Assembly: GCA_937975525.1 (NCBI GenBank) | Contig: CALJUJ010000284.1 | Location: forward strand, 1 to 7,347 | Direction: 5' to 3' | From: an uncultured bacterium | Lineage (GTDB): Bacteria; Desulfobacterota; Binatia; HRBIN30 | Length of the DNA: 7,347 bases | Part shown: positions 6,353 to 7,347 of the stretch, piece by piece | Layout of the letters: every line of letters begins with the position of its first letter | Position numbering within the stretch: position 1 is the stretch's first letter | Notes under the pieces: model-generated | The model's input: only the letters and a program-made list of their open reading frames with translations | Databases searched by the model: none | What the model was told of the DNA's origin: nothing | Program-made: the position numbers and the translations under genes

Positions 6353-7347
6353 ATGGGGAAGGCCGTGCCCGCCGAGGTCGAGGCGAAGCTGCTGGTGCCG
6401 CGCGTCGCCGACCTTCGCGCCATCGCGCGCCTGTCCGAGATCGGAACCTATCGGCTGCGCACGGAACGCTCGCAGCGCCTGCACACTCTCTATCTCGACA
6501 CCGCCGATCTGGCCCTGGCTCGTCAGGGGGTGGCGCTGCGATTGCGCCGGGCGGGCAAGCGCTGGGAGCTGACGGCGAAGTGGCGCGGCAGCGTGAGCGG
6601 TGCGATCCACCGGCGCCCCGAGCTGACGGTGCCGCTGCGGCGGGCCCCGGAGTTTCCGTACGTGCTCGACGCGCCTGAGCTGCATGAGCCGCTGGCGTCG
6701 CTGATCGCCGGGCGGCCGCTGCGCGTCGTGCTGGTCACCGACATCCTGCGGCGGCGGCGCTCGCTGCTGCCGGCGGAGGGCGGCGACGATGCGGCGCCGC
6801 TCGCCGAGCTCGCGCTCGATACGGTGCACCTTCACGGCGTCGATCCCGGCCCCGAGGATCGCTACCACGAGCTCGAGCTCGAGCAGCAGGCGGGTAGCGT
6901 CGAGGATCTCGAGCGGGTCGTAGCGGCACTGCGCCAGCGCTACGCCCTGCACGTCTCCGACGATACGAAGTTCGCGCGAGGCCTGGCGCTGCTCCACGGT
7001 TTTCGGGAGCCGACGGCGCGCCCCGCGGCGCTGCGCCCGCAGGACAGCGTCACCGAGGCGGCTCGCACTCTGGCGGCGCGGCAGCTGGCGAAGGTTCGTG
7101 CGCACGACCCGGGTACCCGCCGCGGCGCGGATCCGGAGGCGCTGCACGACATGCGGGTCGCCGTGCGGCGCCTGCGGGCGCTGGTGAAGGCGTTGGCGCC
7201 GGGCATTCCGGAGGCCCTGGCAGCGACCTTGCGCGGCGAGCTGAAGTGGCTGGGAAGCGTGCTCGGAGCGGTGCGGGATCTAGAAGTGGAGCTGGAACGT
7301 TTGGCCGGCTTCTCGACGGCGGTGCCGCCGGCGCTGCGGTCGAGCTT
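6353..7347 (+). CDS. CYTH-CHAD domain protein, polyphosphate-linked, 3' end missing
   Basis: This frame is open to the right edge (331 complete codons). The CYTH domain (about 1-215) is a triphosphate-tunnel fold: EVEAK (8-12, the ExExK signature), LYLDT (46-50), LRLRR (62-66), ELTAKW (72-77), TDILRRRR (129-136), ELALDTV (152-158), ELELE (173-177) and DDTKFARGL (203-211). The charged tunnel residues seem kept, so it may be an active inorganic triphosphatase. A CHAD domain begins near 228, with LHDMRVAVRRLRAL (264-277) and LKWLGSVLGAVRDLEVEL (297-314), the basic helices that define CHAD. CHAD domains bind polyphosphate and are often fused to CYTH. Only the first part of CHAD is inside the window. 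The start is ATG 6353, with GGGG (6343-6346) six bases upstream and 23 bases after the ppx stop, so the two genes are probably cotranscribed. Domain calls are firm; activity is inference. Confidence 0.92.
   Translation, partial: MGKAVPAEVEAKLLVPRVADLRAIARLSEIGTYRLRTERSQRLHTLYLDTADLALARQGVALRLRRAGKRWELTAKWRGSVSGAIHRRPELTVPLRRAPEFPYVLDAPELHEPLASLIAGRPLRVVLVTDILRRRRSLLPAEGGDDAAPLAELALDTVHLHGVDPGPEDRYHELELEQQAGSVEDLERVVAALRQRYALHVSDDTKFARGLALLHGFREPTARPAALRPQDSVTEAARTLAARQLAKVRAHDPGTRRGADPEALHDMRVAVRRLRALVKALAPGIPEALAATLRGELKWLGSVLGAVRDLEVELERLAGFSTAVPPALRSS

Noticed and set aside
6164..7147. Long open frame on the minus strand opposite the end of ppx and the CYTH-CHAD gene
   Set aside because: The plus strand carries clear HD, CYTH and CHAD motifs. 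The minus frame has low-complexity composition.

Overview
The window is very GC-rich and densely coding, with genes that overlap or nearly touch. I see five protein-coding genes, two of them cut by the window edges, plus one short divergent promoter region. There is no rRNA, tRNA, CRISPR array, insertion sequence or prophage gene. Gene content and protein style suggest a high-GC bacterium of the former Deltaproteobacteria breadth (Myxococcota, Desulfobacterota or Binatota-like). This is a low-confidence inference because nothing here is a taxonomic marker.

Left block, plus strand, about 1-3387: the end of an HD-domain dNTP triphosphohydrolase (dgt type), then era, then der. The stop codons overlap the next start codons (ATGA at 1133-1136, TGATG at 2009-2013), so this is a translationally coupled operon. 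Era acts in maturation of the small ribosomal subunit and Der in that of the large subunit, so the operon pairs two essential ribosome-assembly GTPases with a nucleotide-pool enzyme. The GTPases differ from consensus at a few motif positions: DTAG instead of DTPG in Era G3, an uncharged GAGG loop in the Era KH domain, and Pro instead of Ser in G5 of the second Der GTPase domain.

Middle, minus strand, about 3397-4524: a GHMP-family sugar kinase that most resembles glucuronokinases. It ends only 9 bases from the end of der (tail to tail). It starts divergently from the next gene across 215 bases that hold a perfect 9-bp inverted repeat, one plausible promoter on each strand, and a possible leaderless start for the kinase.

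Right block, plus strand, about 4740-7347: a Ppx/GppA phosphatase with a C-terminal HD domain, followed 23 bases later by a CYTH-CHAD protein that runs off the window. Ppx/GppA enzymes hydrolyse polyphosphate or pppGpp. CYTH domains are triphosphate-tunnel folds and CHAD domains bind polyphosphate. The pair is therefore best read as a small polyphosphate-handling module. Most of the window is recognisable housekeeping. The points most worth a second look are the glucuronokinase-like enzyme, the polyphosphate pair and the divergent control region.
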